Shown: positions 13,019 through 13,860 of the stretch, piece by piece
Position numbering within the stretch: the first letter of the stretch is position 1
How the letters are laid out: the number at the start of each line of letters is the position of its first letter
DNA from: Actinomycetota bacterium
Lineage (GTDB): Bacteria > Actinomycetota > Actinomycetes > Streptosporangiales > Streptosporangiaceae
Length of the DNA: 13,860 nt
Reading direction: 5' to 3'
Assembly (NCBI GenBank): GCA_003242605.1
Contig: QGUZ01000119.1
Location: 1 to 13,860, forward strand
Notes under the pieces: generated by a model
Told to the model about the DNA's origin: nothing
The model's database searches: none
The model's input: the letters and a program-made list of their open reading frames with translations, nothing else
Made by a program: the position numbers and the translations under genes

Positions 13019-13860
13019 CGCACCCCCATCCGCCTGCCACCGCGCAGCAGCAGCACCAGGAAGATCGCGCTGCCGACCACGCCGAGCACGGTGGACACCG
13101 GGATCTCGTACGGGAAGCGGATCAGCCGCCCGGCCACGTCGCACAGCAGCACGAAGAACGCCCCGGCGAGCGCGGTCACCGGGAGGGCGTACCGCAGGTT
13201 GTCGCCGAGCGCGAGCGTGACGAGGTTCGGCACGATCAGGCTGACGAACGGGATCTCGCCGACGGTGACCACGACCACGGCGGTGATCACCGAGGCGAGC
13301 ACGAGCCCGGTGTTCACCACGCGGTCGTACCGCACCCCGAGGTTGATCGCGAAGCTGCGGCCCATGCCCGCGACGGTGAACCGGTCGGCGTACAGGTAGC
13401 CGAGCACGGTGACCGCGCCCGCCAGCCACAGCAGCTCGTACCGGCCGCGCAGCACCGCGGAGAAGTCGCCCGAGGTCCACGCGCCGAGGGTCTGCAGCAG
13501 GTCGTACCGGTAGGCGACGAAGGTGGTGGCGGCGCCGATCACGCCGCCGAACATGATGCCGACCAGCGGCACGAGGATCATGTCGCGGAAGGTGAGCCGC
13601 CGCAGGATCGCCATGAAGACGAAGGTGCCGAGCAGCGCGCAGGCGACCGCGAGCGCCATCTTGACGATCACGGCCTCTCCCCCGGCGAACAGCGTCGCCA
13701 CGAGCACGCCGAGCGTGGCCGACTCGGTGGTGCCCGCGGTCGACGGGGACACGAACCGGTTGCCGGTGATGTGCATCATGATCAGGCCGGCCACGCTCAT
13801 CGCGGTCCCGGCGAGCAGTACGGCGAGCAGCCGCGGCAGCCGGGACTCGACGAGCAGGTG
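13015..13860 (-). CDS. FecCD-family siderophore ABC permease (YclN/FatD-like), 5' end outside window
   Basis: The visible 281 codons are the body and C-terminus of the first permease of the siderophore importer; the frame is open to the window edge, so the start lies beyond 13860. The residues before the ATG at 13800 (RLPRLLAVLLAGTAM) match the usual FecCD first-loop pattern, so that ATG is internal and not the start. Other landmarks are HITGNRFVSPSTAGTTESATLGVLVATL, the loop GMGRSFAINLGVRYDRV, and GEIPFVSLIVPNLV near the end, which replaces the usual GxIxFVGLxxPH pattern and is typical of the YclN/FatD subgroup. A periplasmic binding protein may lie upstream of the window; none is seen here. 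Confidence 0.88.
   Translation of the reverse strand, partial: HLLVESRLPRLLAVLLAGTAMSVAGLIMMHITGNRFVSPSTAGTTESATLGVLVATLFAGGEAVIVKMALAVACALLGTFVFMAILRRLTFRDMILVPLVGIMFGGVIGAATTFVAYRYDLLQTLGAWTSGDFSAVLRGRYELLWLAGAVTVLGYLYADRFTVAGMGRSFAINLGVRYDRVVNTGLVLASVITAVVVVTVGEIPFVSLIVPNLVTLALGDNLRYALPVTALAGAFFVLLCDVAGRLIRFPYEIPVSTVLGVVGSAIFLVLLLRGGRRMGVR

Noticed and set aside
1..13860. CRISPR arrays, insertion sequences, tRNA or rRNA genes
   Set aside because: No regularly spaced repeats, transposase motifs, terminal repeats or RNA gene signatures were seen on either strand.

Overview
The window is very GC-rich, with tightly packed genes, GTG starts, 4-base start/stop overlaps and TANNNT-type -10 boxes. 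It carries an mreB-mreC-mreD-mrdA-rodA cluster. Together these point to a sporulating, filamentous actinomycete; a Streptosporangiales-type organism (possibly a thermophile such as Thermobispora) is my inference from protein flavour, not proven.

Layout. Positions 1-509 hold no gene I can support. A metallo-beta-lactamase-fold hydrolase (510-1139, +) follows, ended by two strong hairpins. The plus-strand block 1550-6827 is the cell-elongation (elongasome) operon: MreB filament, MreC scaffold, MreD membrane partner, the class B PBP2 transpeptidase and the RodA SEDS glycosyltransferase. These build lateral or spore-wall peptidoglycan together. Directly upstream of mreB lies a perfect CIRCE element (TTAGCACTC-N9-GAGTGCTAA), the operator of the heat-shock repressor HrcA, which normally controls groES/groEL. 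This is the most striking observation: it suggests that the morphogenesis operon is wired to the chaperonin/heat-shock circuit.

The minus-strand block 10194-6784 is a four-gene NMT1/SsuABC-type ABC importer (lipoprotein, two different permeases, ATPase). It is transcribed toward rodA, and its last gene overlaps the rodA 3' end tail to tail by 44 bases. A perfect TTGACA -35, an upstream inverted repeat and a leader of roughly 220 bases carrying a 22-base palindrome precede it. The substrate cannot be told.

A divergent small DUF488 gene (10655-11197, +) probably has a leaderless mRNA. A 12-base-pair hairpin separates it from a second minus-strand operon (beyond 13860 down to 11232). That operon has two FecCD permeases (the first cut by the window edge) and an ATPase of the catecholate-siderophore (YclNOP/FatDCE/CeuBCD) type, presumably importing ferric siderophore. 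Its binding protein is not in the window.

No tRNA, rRNA, CRISPR array, insertion sequence or phage gene was seen.
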